Shown here: positions 56,163 through 64,000 of the stretch, one piece after another | Position numbering within the stretch: the stretch's first letter is position 1 | Layout of the letters: the number at the start of each line of letters is the position of its first letter | From: Nocardioides sp. TF02-7 | Lineage (GTDB): Bacteria; Actinomycetota; Actinomycetes; Propionibacteriales; Nocardioidaceae | Reading direction: 5' to 3' | Assembly (NCBI RefSeq): GCF_022437945.1 | Contig: NZ_CP092535.1 | Span: forward strand, 1,984,001 to 2,048,000 | Length of the DNA: 64,000 bases | The notes under the pieces: generated by a model | Told to the model about the DNA's origin: nothing | Databases searched by the model: none | What the model saw: the letters and a program-made list of their open reading frames with translations, nothing else | Made by a program: the position numbers and the translations under genes

Positions 56163-57191
56163 CCCGCAGGACCCGCCGGGCGCAGCTCGCCGCCGGCACC
56201 CTCGCCGCGACGCTCGCGCTGGCCGCGTGCAGCGGCGACACCGACCCGGTCACCGAGGCCGACGACCCGGCGTCGACGGGCGCGAGCGCCCCGGCCGGGC
56301 CGTTCGAGTTCCCCCGACCAGCGCGGCGGAACCGTCCGGCTCGACGAGGTGCCCGCGACGGTGGCCGCGCAGAGCAGCATCGCTGCGGCGCTGTGGGACA
56401 ACGGCTACCAGGTCGACGTCGTCTACGGCGAGCTGACCGAGACCGACGGCGAGCTCGACTACCAGGCCGGCGACATCGACCTCTCCCAGGTCGAGGTCGT
56501 CGGACGGACCTACGGCGAGCTCGACGTGCAGCAGCTCGGCGTCCTCGCCCCCGAGCTGCTGGTCGACTACACCTTCGACGACGAGACGCTGTGGTACGTG
56601 CCGTCCCGCTCGGCGAAGCAGGTCGAGAACCTCACCCAGACCCTCGGCATCGGCGGCCAGTACACCACCACCGACGAGGCGATCCAGACGTTCCTCGACC
56701 TCGCCGGCGAGCTCGGTGCCGACACCGGCAGCGACGACCTCGTCGCCGACGAGGAGGCCTACCGCAGCGCGCTCGAGCAGCTCGGCGCCACCGCCGAGGA
56801 GTCGGGGCTGCAGGTCGCCTTCGTGAGCGCCGACGTCGACGCCGGCACGTTCTACGTCGCCAACCCCGGCTTCTTCCCCGAGCTCGGCACCCTCGGCGAG
56901 ACCGGCCTCGACATCGTCGAGCCCAAGAGCGGCGACCCGATCCACTTCCACGCCTACAGCTGGGAGCAGGTCGCCGACTACTCCGAGGCCGACGTGCTGT
57001 TCTTCGACGCCCGGGTCTACGACCTGGTCCGCGACAAGCTCGACTCGATCGACACCTGGACCAGCCACCCCGCGGTCGAGGCGGGGCAGGTCTTCCCGTG
57101 GTACGCCGCGGCGCCCTACTCCTACCGGGCCTACGGCGAGGTCTTCCAGGAGATGGCCGACGCGCTCGCCGGCTCCGAGCCGGTCGAGTAG
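56159..57191 (+). CDS. Iron-siderophore ABC transporter substrate-binding lipoprotein
   Basis: About 343 residues. The lipobox LALAACSG (Cys about residue 24) precedes a FecB/FepB-like two-lobe domain: GTVRLDEVPATVAAQSSIAAALWDNGYQVDVVYGE, VEVVGRTYGELDVQQLGVLAPELLV and a C-terminal lobe with DVLFFDARVYDLVRDKLDSI. A slip near 56315 lies just after the lipid anchor. It captures ferric siderophore outside the membrane. It is the last gene of the operon and ATGA-coupled to the ATPase gene. The ligand chemistry is unknown. Confidence 0.88.
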
Positions 57192-57239
57192 CCCGCGCGG
57201 CTGCGCCGGCCCACGGCCCGCGCCGCCTAGCATGCGCCC

Positions 57240-57629
57240 ATGGCGATCGTGCTGGCCGGCGTGGCCGTGGTGCTGGCGGCCGCTGCCCTGGCGGTGTCGC
57301 TCGGCGGCCGCCGGGCGCGGCGCGTCGGTGACGACATACCGGCCGACCTGCCCGGGCTGCGGCGCGAGGTCGCCGCGCTGCGGGCGGAGGCCACCGGGGC
57401 GCTGCGGCACCTCGCCGTGGTCCGCTACGACGCGTTCGACGAGATGGGCGGCCGGCTGTCGTGGTCGCTCGCGCTGCTCGACGACAGCGGCGACGGGGTG
57501 GTGCTGACCTCGATCCGCGGCCGCAGCGAGGCCCGCACCTACGCCAAGAGCGTCACCGGCTGGAGCAGCGACCAGGAGCTGTCGCCCGAGGAGACCGAGG
57601 CGGTCGAGCACGCCCGCGCCGCACGCTGA
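57240..57629 (+). CDS. DUF4446 family membrane-anchored protein
   Basis: 129 residues. One N-terminal membrane helix (IVLAGVAVVLAAAALAVSL), a short coiled segment, then the family core LRHLAVVRYDAFDEMGGRLSWSLALLDDSGDGVVLTSIRGRSEARTYAKSV. The domain is widespread in actinobacteria and firmicutes and its function is unknown. It is convergent with the diacylglycerol kinase gene, eight bases apart. Confidence 0.88.
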   Translation: MAIVLAGVAVVLAAAALAVSLGGRRARRVGDDIPADLPGLRREVAALRAEATGALRHLAVVRYDAFDEMGGRLSWSLALLDDSGDGVVLTSIRGRSEARTYAKSVTGWSSDQELSPEETEAVEHARAAR

Positions 57630-57637
57630 CGGGGCTC

Positions 57638-59213
57638 CTAGCGGGGCACCCGCACCAGCAGCCGGCCGTGGATGCACTCCATGTGCAGCTCGTGACCGGG
57701 GCCGATCGTGTCGCCGTCGAGCTGGCGCGGCGTCGCCGCGGCCGCGCGGATCGAGACGGTGCGGCCGGTCATCCGGGTGATCGTCTCGTCGGTGCGCGGC
57801 TGCTTCGTCAGCACCCGGAACGCCAGCGGCAGCCACGAGAGGAACCGGCGCGGGTAGAGCAGGACGACGTCGAGCCGGCCGTCGTCGATGGTGGCGTCCG
57901 GGAGCAGCGGCATGCCGGCCTGGAGGTAGCCGACGTTGCCGACGACCACCGTGCGCGCCCGGTGCTTGGTCCACTCGCCGCCGTCGACGGAGACCTCGAC
58001 CCGCGCGGGCGGGAACATCAGCGACTTCAGGGCCGACCAGACGTAGGCCAGCCAGCCGACCCGCTTCTTGATGTCCTCGTTGACGCCCTCCATGATCGCC
58101 GCGTCGAAGCCCATGCCGGCCATGACCATGAAGTGGGTGTCGTCGATGCCGTCGCCCGCGACCTTGACCATGTCGATCGCCCGGTCCTGGCCGTTGAGCG
58201 CGATGTCGATGGCGGCGCGGATGAAGAGCGGGATGTCGAGGTTGCGGGCGAGCAGGTTGCCGGTGCCGGCGGGGATGATGCCGACCGGGATGCCGGTGCC
58301 GGCGAGCTCGGCGCACACCTCGCGCACGGTGCCGTCGCCGCCGCAGACGATCACCAGGTCGGCGCCCTCGACCGCCGCCTGCTCGGCCTGGCCGGTGCCC
58401 GAGTCCTCGCGGGTGGTGAAGTGCCACCGTGGCGCCTTCCAGCCCGACTCCTCGGCGAGCTGGGTCACGATCGCCTGGAACTGGGAGACGTCCTCGACCT
58501 TGCTCGGGTTGAGCACCACTGCGAGGTCGTTCTTCGACGGCAGCGCCTGCGGGAGCGGCGCCGCCTTGAGGGCGACGCTGCGGGGCAGCGGGCTGTAGAG
58601 CGCGACACCGAGCAGCAGCAGCCCGGCGCCGAGGGCCGCGCCGCCGGTGACGTCGGTCCAGAAGTGCCGCCCGAGCAGCAGCCGGTCGAGGCACACGAGC
58701 ACGACGACCAGCCCGAGGCCGGTGCCGACGAGGCGCCGGATGGTGCCGCGTCGTACGAGCATCACGACGAGCACGAGGCAGAGCCCGGCCAGCGCCGTCA
58801 CCTGGGAGGCGTGGCCGGAGGGATAGGCCGCGGTGCCGTGGAGGAACTCCTCGTACTCCCACTCGGGCCGGTCGCGGTCGACGAGGAGCTTCGCGCCCTG
58901 CGTGGCGCCCCAGGTGGCGAGGGTCACCGCGACGATGAGGACGGCGGCCCGGCGGTGGCCGCGGGTGAGCATCCCGCCTGCGAGCAGCCCGGTCATGACG
59001 GCGATGCCGACGGTCCCGAAGAGCAGCTCGACCCAGCGCAGCGGCCGGCGGAGCCAGCCCTCGTCGGCGGCCCAGCCGCGCAGGTCGCGCCCGCTGTCGT
59101 CGACGTCGCCGAGCACGCCCCACTCGAGCCCGACGCCGACGCCGACGAGGGGCGAACACGCCGAGGCAGAGCGCCGACCAGAGCAGCAGGGTGCGACGGG
59201 GGCTGTCGAGCAC
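57638..59213 (-). CDS. PAP2-diacylglycerol kinase fusion (lipid phosphatase/kinase)
   Basis: About 525 residues. The N-terminal membrane PAP2 domain has KLLVDRDRP, YPSGHASQ and the LGRHFWTDVTGG motif; the C-terminal half is a DAGK/YegS-like domain with NPSKVEDVSQF, VIVCGGDGTVREVCAEL, GIIPAGTGNLLARNL and VGNVGYLQAGMPLLPDATIDDGRLDVV. It could dephosphorylate one lipid phosphate and phosphorylate another lipid in the same membrane. A slip near 59150 joins the GTG start at 59213 (after GAGGAG) to the main frame. Such fusions are known in actinobacteria. Confidence 0.9.
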
Positions 59214-59295
59214 CGGCAGGCTCCTCGGGGGTCTCGGTGGGTGGACGGGAACGGTCGTCCGGAGGCTATCCCGAAGGCCCGCTAACGTCGTACCC

Positions 59296-60532
59296 GTGAC
59301 CGCGTCCACCGCCCCCCGACGGCCCTCCGCCCCTGCGCCGCCTCGGCCGCTCCGGACTCGTCGTCTCCGCCGTCGGCCTCGGGTGCAACAACCTCGGCCG
59401 GCCGGACACGACGACGGAGTCGCAGGACGGCGCCGACCGCGTCGTCGGTGCGGCGCTCGACGCGGGCATCACGTTCTTCGACGTCGCCGACACCTACGGC
59501 GGCCGGCCGGGCCTCGCCGAGGAGCGGCTCGGTGCGGCGCTCGGGCGCCGGCGCGACGAGGTCGTGGTCGCGACCAAGTTCGGCATGGACATGAAGGGCG
59601 TCAACGGGCCGGACTTCGGGGCCCGGGGCGGCCGGAGGTACGTCGTCGCCGCGGTCGAGGCGTCGCTGCGCCGGCTCGGCACCGACCGGATCGACCTCTA
59701 CCAGTTCCACACCCCCGACCCGCTGACGCCGATCGAGGAGACGCTGCGGGCGCTCGACGACCTGGTGCGCGCGGGCAAGGTGCGCTACGTAGGCCACTCC
59801 AACCGGGCGGGCTGGCAGATCGCCGAGGCCGAGCTGGTCGCCCGCGAGCTCGGTGTCGAGCGGTTCGTGTCGAGCCAGAACCACTACAACCTCGTCGACC
59901 GGCGGGCCGAGCTCGAGGTGCTGCCTGCCTGCCGGCAGTTCGGCCTCGGCGTGCTGCCGTACTTCCCGCTCGCCAACGGCCTGCTCACCGGCAAGTACGC
60001 CGACGGCACTGCGCCTCCCGGCAGTCGCCTCTCCCGCAGCCGGCAGCACCTGCTCGACGTGGCCACCTCCCCCGAGCTCGGCCGCTACTCCGCCTTCGCC
60101 GCCGACCGCGGCGTCTCCGAGGTGACCGTCGCCATCGGCTGGCTGCTCGCGCAGGAACCCGTCGCCAGCGTGATCGCCGGCGCCACCAGCCCCGAGCAGG
60201 TCACCGCCAACGCCCGCTCCGGCTCCTGGGTCCCCACCCCCGACGACCTCGCCGAGCTCGACGCCCTCTTCCCCCCGCCCGAGCCCATCGCCCCTGTTCT
60301 GACGTCGAATCGGGCCTCGTGGTGTGTTGAATCGGGCCTCGTGGTGTGTCGAGTCGGCCCCCTGGTGTCTCGAATCGGGCCCCGTGGCGCGCGCCTGTCA
60401 CCACCACACCCGACTCGACCCTCCACGACCCCGGAATCAACACACCACAACCCCGGATTCAACACACCACGACACCCGATTCAACCCGCCACGAGGCACG
60501 ATTCGACGATCCGGATAGCCTCGGACGCATGA
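59296..60532 (+). CDS. Aldo/keto reductase, read into a downstream repeat array
   Basis: About 330 residues of [19 protein letters not shown], the catalytic Asp/Tyr in [10 protein letters not shown], Lys in VVVATKFG, His in LYQFHTPDP and the NADPH-binding end [20 protein letters not shown]. It reduces aldehydes or ketones with NADPH; substrate unknown. A slip near 59330 joins GTG 59296 to the main frame. The enzyme should end near LFPPPEP (about 60290), but the frame continues through the repeat array to 60532, adding ~75 odd residues and overlapping serS by four bases. Either the array removed the stop or a slip hides it. Confidence 0.83.
60305..60507. repeat. 203-bp inverted array of 22-bp units, copy 2
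   Basis: Four forward units (TCGAATCGGGCCTCGTGG type), a short centre near 60395, then five inverted units (CACCACGACACCCGATTC type), the same layout and unit as the array at 31889-32092. Individual units carry several substitutions, so the copies are related but old. It occupies the whole space between the aldo/keto reductase domain and serS. Confidence 0.85.
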
Positions 60533-61807
60533 TCGACCCGCGCATCATCCGTGACGAGCCCGACCGCGTGCGCGCCGCGCAGGCCAAGCGTGGGCTGTCC
60601 GGTGACGTGGTCGACCGGGCGCTGGCGGCGGACGCGGCGCGAAGGTCCGCGATCAGCACGTTCGAGGCCAGGCGCGCGGAGCAGAAGGCGCTCGGGGCGA
60701 AGATCCCGAAGGCGCAGGGCGAGGAGAAGCAGGAGCTGCTCGCACGGACCAAGGCCCTCGCGGCCGAGGTGAAGGAGGCCGAGGCCGCGCGGGCGGCGGC
60801 CGAGGAGGAGTGGACCGACATCCTCAAGGCGATCCCCAACCTCGCGGCCGACGAGGCACCCGCCGGCGGCGAGGACGACTACGTCGTGCTCGAGCACGTC
60901 GGCACCCCCCGCGACTTCGCCGCCGAGGGGTTCGAGCCGCGCGACCACGTCGAGCTGGGCCAGATGCTCGGGGCGATCGACATCGAGCGGGGCGCGAAGG
61001 TCAGCGGCAGCCGCTTCTACTACCTCACCGGCATCGGCGCCCAGCTCGAGTTCGCGCTGGTCAACATGGCGTTCGACCAGGCCCGGGCGGCCGGCTTCAC
61101 CCAGGTCGTCGCCCCGTCGCTGGTGCGGCCGCGGGCGATGGACGGCACCGGGTTCCTCGGCCAGGCCGCCGACGACGTCTACCGGATCGAGGGCGACGAC
61201 CTCTACCTCGTCGGCACGTCGGAGGTCGCGATGGCGGCGTACCACTCCGACGAGATCCTCGACGCCGCCACGCTGCCGCGCCGCTACGCCGCCTTCAGCC
61301 CGTGCTTCCGCAAGGGAGGCGGGCTCCCACGGCAAGGACACCCGCGGCATCATCCGGGTGCACTGGTTCGACAAGGTCGAGATGTTCGTCTACACGACGA
61401 TCGAGGAGTCGTACGCCGAGCACCAGCGGTTGCTGGCGTGGGAGCGGGAGTTCCTCGACAAGCTCGAGCTGGCCTACCGGGTGATCGACACCGCAGCGGG
61501 CGACCTCGGCCTGTCGGCGATCCGGAAGTTCGACTGCGAGGCGTGGATCCCGACCCAGGGCCGCTACCGCGAGCTGACGTCGACGTCCAACTGCACCGAC
61601 TTCCAGTCCCGCCGCCTCGACATCCGGGTCCGCGAGGACGGGCAGACGAAGCCGATCGCCACGCTCAACGGCACCCTGACGGCGGTGCCTCGGGCGATCG
61701 TCGCGATCCTCGAGACCCACCAGCAGGCCGACGGGTCGGTGCGCGTGCCGGAGGCGCTGCGCCCCTACCTCGGCGGCCTCGACCTCATCAAGCCGGTCGA
61801 TGCCTGA
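60529..61807 (+). CDS. serS: Seryl-tRNA synthetase
   Basis: About 426 residues. The N-terminal coiled-coil arm ([19 protein letters not shown] ... [15 protein letters not shown]) is followed by the class II core: motif 2 region [10 protein letters not shown]...[35 protein letters not shown] and motif 3 [17 protein letters not shown]. It charges tRNA-Ser and is essential. A slip in a GGGAGG context near 61320 falls in motif 2; since the gene must work, this is the best internal evidence that slips are sequence errors. The ATG lies 22 bases after a repeat array. Confidence 0.96.
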
Positions 61808-62646
61808 CGCCGACTGGCGGCCGCAGGTGGTCGCGCTCGACATCGACGGCACCCTCCTCAAGTGGGTCGACGGCGCCGGCGCCACCCACGAGGAGGTGCC
61901 GCCGGCGGTCTACGACGCCGTCCAGCGGGTCCTCGACGCCGGCGCCCACGTGGTCCTCGCCTCGGGCCGCGCGCCGCACAGCATGACCCCGATCGCCGAC
62001 CTGCTCGACCTCCACGGCCACGGCGACCGGCTGTGGATCGTCGCCTCCAACGGCTCGGTGCTGGTGCGCTACCCGCCGCTGGAGATCGTGCACGAGGAGA
62101 CATTCGACGCGGCCCCCGCCGTGCACGCCGTCCTGCAGCGGCACCCCCGATGCCCTGGTGGCGATCGAGGAGCGCGGGATCGGCTACCGGGTCTCGGCTC
62201 CGTTCCCCGAGGGTGAGCTGGGCGGCGAGCTGATCGTCACCGAGCTCGAGGACCTGGTCTCGGCGCCGGTCAGCCGGGTGATCATCCGCGACCCGCAGGC
62301 GACGGCGGAGGACTTCGTGCAGATGGCCGAGGAGCTCGGCCTCCACGGCACCGACTACGTCGTCGGCTGGACCGCCTGGCTCGACCTGGCGGCCAAGGGC
62401 GTGTCGAAGGCGTCGGGCCTCCAGTACGTCGTCGAGCGGCTCGGGCTCACCGCCGACGACGTGCTCGCGATCGGCGACGGCCGCAACGACGTCGAGATGC
62501 TCGCCTGGGCCGGCCGCGGGGTGGCGATGGGCCAGGCGGTGCAGGAGGTCATCGACGCCGCCGACGACGTCGCCGGCACGGTCGACGAGGACGGCGCCGC
62601 GGTGGAGCTGTCGCGGTGGTTCCCCGCCCCGGAGGCGGTCGCGTGA
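61800..62646 (+). CDS. HAD-superfamily (Cof-type) phosphatase
   Basis: About 282 residues across a slip near 62145. Motif I is [11 protein letters not shown], motif [13 protein letters not shown], and motifs [20 protein letters not shown] ... [14 protein letters not shown], with a Cof-type cap between. It likely hydrolyses sugar phosphates or flavin-type phosphates in the cytoplasm. Its ATG overlaps the end of serS by eight bases, and in actinobacteria a HAD gene next to serS is a common arrangement. Confidence 0.9.
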
Positions 62647-63431
62647 CCCGCGGCCGCTGGCAGCGGGCCGGGCGATCTGTTGAGATGTCCCCGATGTCCT
62701 CGATGTCCCGGCCGCTCGGCCTCCTGCCGCTGCTGCTGCTCGCCGCGACGGCCACGATCGGCGTGACGTCGACACCGGGCGCCACGGCGACCGAGGTCGG
62801 GTCGTCGGTCGCGGCGGCCGACAGCTGCCGACCGCTCGACCTCGACGACCCGCGCACCGTCGACGTCGAGGAGGTCCGGGCCCGGGCCGAGGCGGCGACC
62901 GTCGTGTTCGCGGGCGAGGTCGCGGCCGTCACGTCCCGCGACCGCGACACCCCGGGTGCGTCCCCGGACGCACCGGGTTCGTCCGCGCCGGGTGACGACC
63001 GGGCCGGCGACACCACCTGGCGCCACTCCGTGCGGGTGGGCGTCGTCTTCCGCGGCGACGTCGACCGGCGCCGCCCGGTCGAGGTGGTCACCACCGACGC
63101 CGGCCAGGACGCGGTGGGGCGGCTGCGCCGCGGCGCGACGTACCTCTTCTTCGCCGAGGGCGACCCGGCCACCGGGCCGGTGACCGTGGGCGCCTGCGGC
63201 GGCGCCACCCGCCTCGGCGGCGGTCTCACGTCGCGGTTGCGCAACGTCCTCGCCGAGGCGCTGCGGGAGCAGCCGGCGTCGGACGCGGCACCCGACGTGG
63301 AGCTGAGCGAGCCGGAGGGCGCGGATGAGGCGCCGTCGTTGACCCGGCTCGCCGCGCCCGGTCTCGCCGCGGTGATCGTCGGCGTGCTCGGCCTGGCGCT
63401 GCTCGCCCGGGTCGGACGCCGGGGCGTCTAG
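62643..63431 (+). CDS. Secreted TIMP/NTR-like domain protein with C-terminal membrane anchor
   Basis: About 262 residues. A signal helix (LGLLPLLLLAATATIGV) precedes a domain with SCRPLDLDD, VVFAGEVAAVTSR, WRHSVRVGVVFRGDV, VEVVTTDAGQ, GATYLFFAEGD and VTVGACGGATRL, the strand and Cys spacing of bacterial NTR (tissue-inhibitor-of-metalloproteinase-like) proteins. A final helix (LAAVIVGVLGLALLARVG) and basic end anchor it. GTG at 62643 overlaps the HAD stop; ATG at 62685 is an alternative giving a shorter signal peptide. The role outside the cell is unknown. Confidence 0.72.
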   Translation: MTRGRWQRAGRSVEMSPMSSMSRPLGLLPLLLLAATATIGVTSTPGATATEVGSSVAAADSCRPLDLDDPRTVDVEEVRARAEAATVVFAGEVAAVTSRDRDTPGASPDAPGSSAPGDDRAGDTTWRHSVRVGVVFRGDVDRRRPVEVVTTDAGQDAVGRLRRGATYLFFAEGDPATGPVTVGACGGATRLGGGLTSRLRNVLAEALREQPASDAAPDVELSEPEGADEAPSLTRLAAPGLAAVIVGVLGLALLARVGRRGV

Positions 63432-63463
63432 CCGGTCCCGCCGGCCCGGCGGGGGGCGGGTGC

Positions 63464-64000
63464 TCAGAGGTACATGCCCCCCGGTGCTCGACGGGCCTTC
63501 CTCGCCCTGCCCCGGCTGCTGCTGGGGCGGCTGCTGACCGGGTACGCCGGGCTGCATCCCCTGCGGCAGCGCCCGCCGGATCTGCTCGAACTGGGCACGG
63601 GCCGCCATCTGCTGGGCGTAGATCGCGGTCTGGATGCCGTGGAACAGGCCCTCGAGCCAACCCACCAGCTGGGCCTGCGCGATCCGCAGCTCGGCCTCGG
63701 ACGGCGCGCTCTCCTCGAACGGCAGCGACAGCCGCTCGAGCTCCTCGACCAGCTCGGGTGCGAGGCCGGCCTCGAGCTCCTTGATCGAGGACTGGTGGAT
63801 CTCGCGCAGCCGCTGACGGCTCGCCTCGTCGAGCGGCGCGGACTTCACCTCCTCGAGGAGCTGGCGGATCATGCTGCCGATCCGCATCACCTTGGCGGGC
63901 TGCTCGACCAGGTCGGTGAGCGCGCGCTCGCTCTCCTCGTCGCCGTCGCCCTCCTGGCCGGCCGCGCCCGCGGCCGCGACCTGGGACGGCACCGCGGCGA
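63464..64000 (-). CDS. bpa: Bacterial proteasome activator Bpa, N-terminus beyond window
   Basis: The visible ~178 residues match Bpa (Mycobacterium Rv3780): LTDLVEQPAKVMRIGSMIRQLLEEV, LREIHQSSIKELEAGLAPELVEEL, and ELRIAQAQLVGWLEGLFHGIQTAIYAQQMAARAQ. Bpa forms a dodecameric ring that opens the 20S proteasome without ATP. As given the frame runs past the end; correcting a slip in the C6/G6 run at ~63478 gives the terminus GGMYL with TGA at 63464-63466, equivalent to the GQYL proteasome-docking tail of mycobacterial Bpa. The true start lies beyond 64000. Confidence 0.93.

Noticed and set aside
1..64000. tRNA or rRNA genes
   Set aside because: I looked in the spacers for TTCGA-type T-loops and cloverleaf pairing and found none convincing; a tRNA search program would be decisive.

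Overview
The window is chromosomal DNA from a very GC-rich actinobacterium, most likely Nocardioides-like (order Propionibacteriales). This rests on codon use biased to G/C at third positions, many GTG starts, GTGA/ATGA gene overlaps, an actinobacterial proteasome activator (Bpa), a RecQ helicase with a phosphoribosyltransferase tail, a paired ClpP operon and an actinobacterial gas-vesicle cluster. The genus is inference. About 70 genes are packed on both strands, with almost no spacer longer than 300 bases; the one exception (13453-13846) is filled with inverted repeats. I saw no rRNA, tRNA, insertion sequence, prophage or CRISPR array.

A key property of the sequence is that more than 40 genes, including seryl-tRNA synthetase, are broken by one-base slips that mostly sit in short G or C runs. 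I read these as sequence errors and annotate each gene across its slips, giving approximate positions.

Layout: 1-6300 holds an Ig-like protein fragment, a tautomerase, CopC/CopD, pirin, a GH1 beta-glucosidase and a TetR/hydrolase divergon. 6342-8818 is an amino-acid ABC transporter ending in strong hairpins. 9089-13452 holds a quinone-oxidoreductase-like enzyme, a ComB-like phosphatase, a CAP-domain protein and an M13 peptidase. 13847-20751 carries RecQ and a SNF2/SWIM pair around a TetR/glyoxalase divergon. 20821-25908 (minus strand) is a ten-gene gas-vesicle operon with a possible stress-sigma promoter. 28461-33041 is a leucine-catabolism operon: mccB, mccA and HMG-CoA lyase behind a perfect 18-bp palindrome. 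33072-41042 is mixed: Aat, Fpg, lipoproteins, rhodanese, an AAA ATPase and a PNPOx-like protein. 41120-42911 is an ABC-F gene behind a tiny leader ORF. 42896-47514 holds an Rrf2-linked oxidoreductase/AhpD pair, a PrmC-like methyltransferase and an EamA/MarR divergon. 47602-49496 is a second-type clpP pair with a ClgR/PopR-like regulator. 51418-53082 holds arginine deiminase; 53141-57191 is a siderophore ABC transporter behind an IdeR/DtxR-type iron box; 57240-64000 holds a DAG-kinase/PAP2 fusion, an aldo/keto reductase, serS, a HAD phosphatase, a TIMP-like secreted protein and Bpa.

The least explained structure is a set of small palindromic elements. A 48-bp element with a strict 12-6-12-6-12 layout occurs three times, once exactly in frame inside mccA. 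A different 63-bp palindromic element sits frame-preserving inside mccB. A third, about 204-bp element made of four forward and five inverted 22-bp units occurs twice; one copy supplies the stop codon of mccA and the other is read through by an aldo/keto reductase. All three families meet within 3 kb in the mcc operon.
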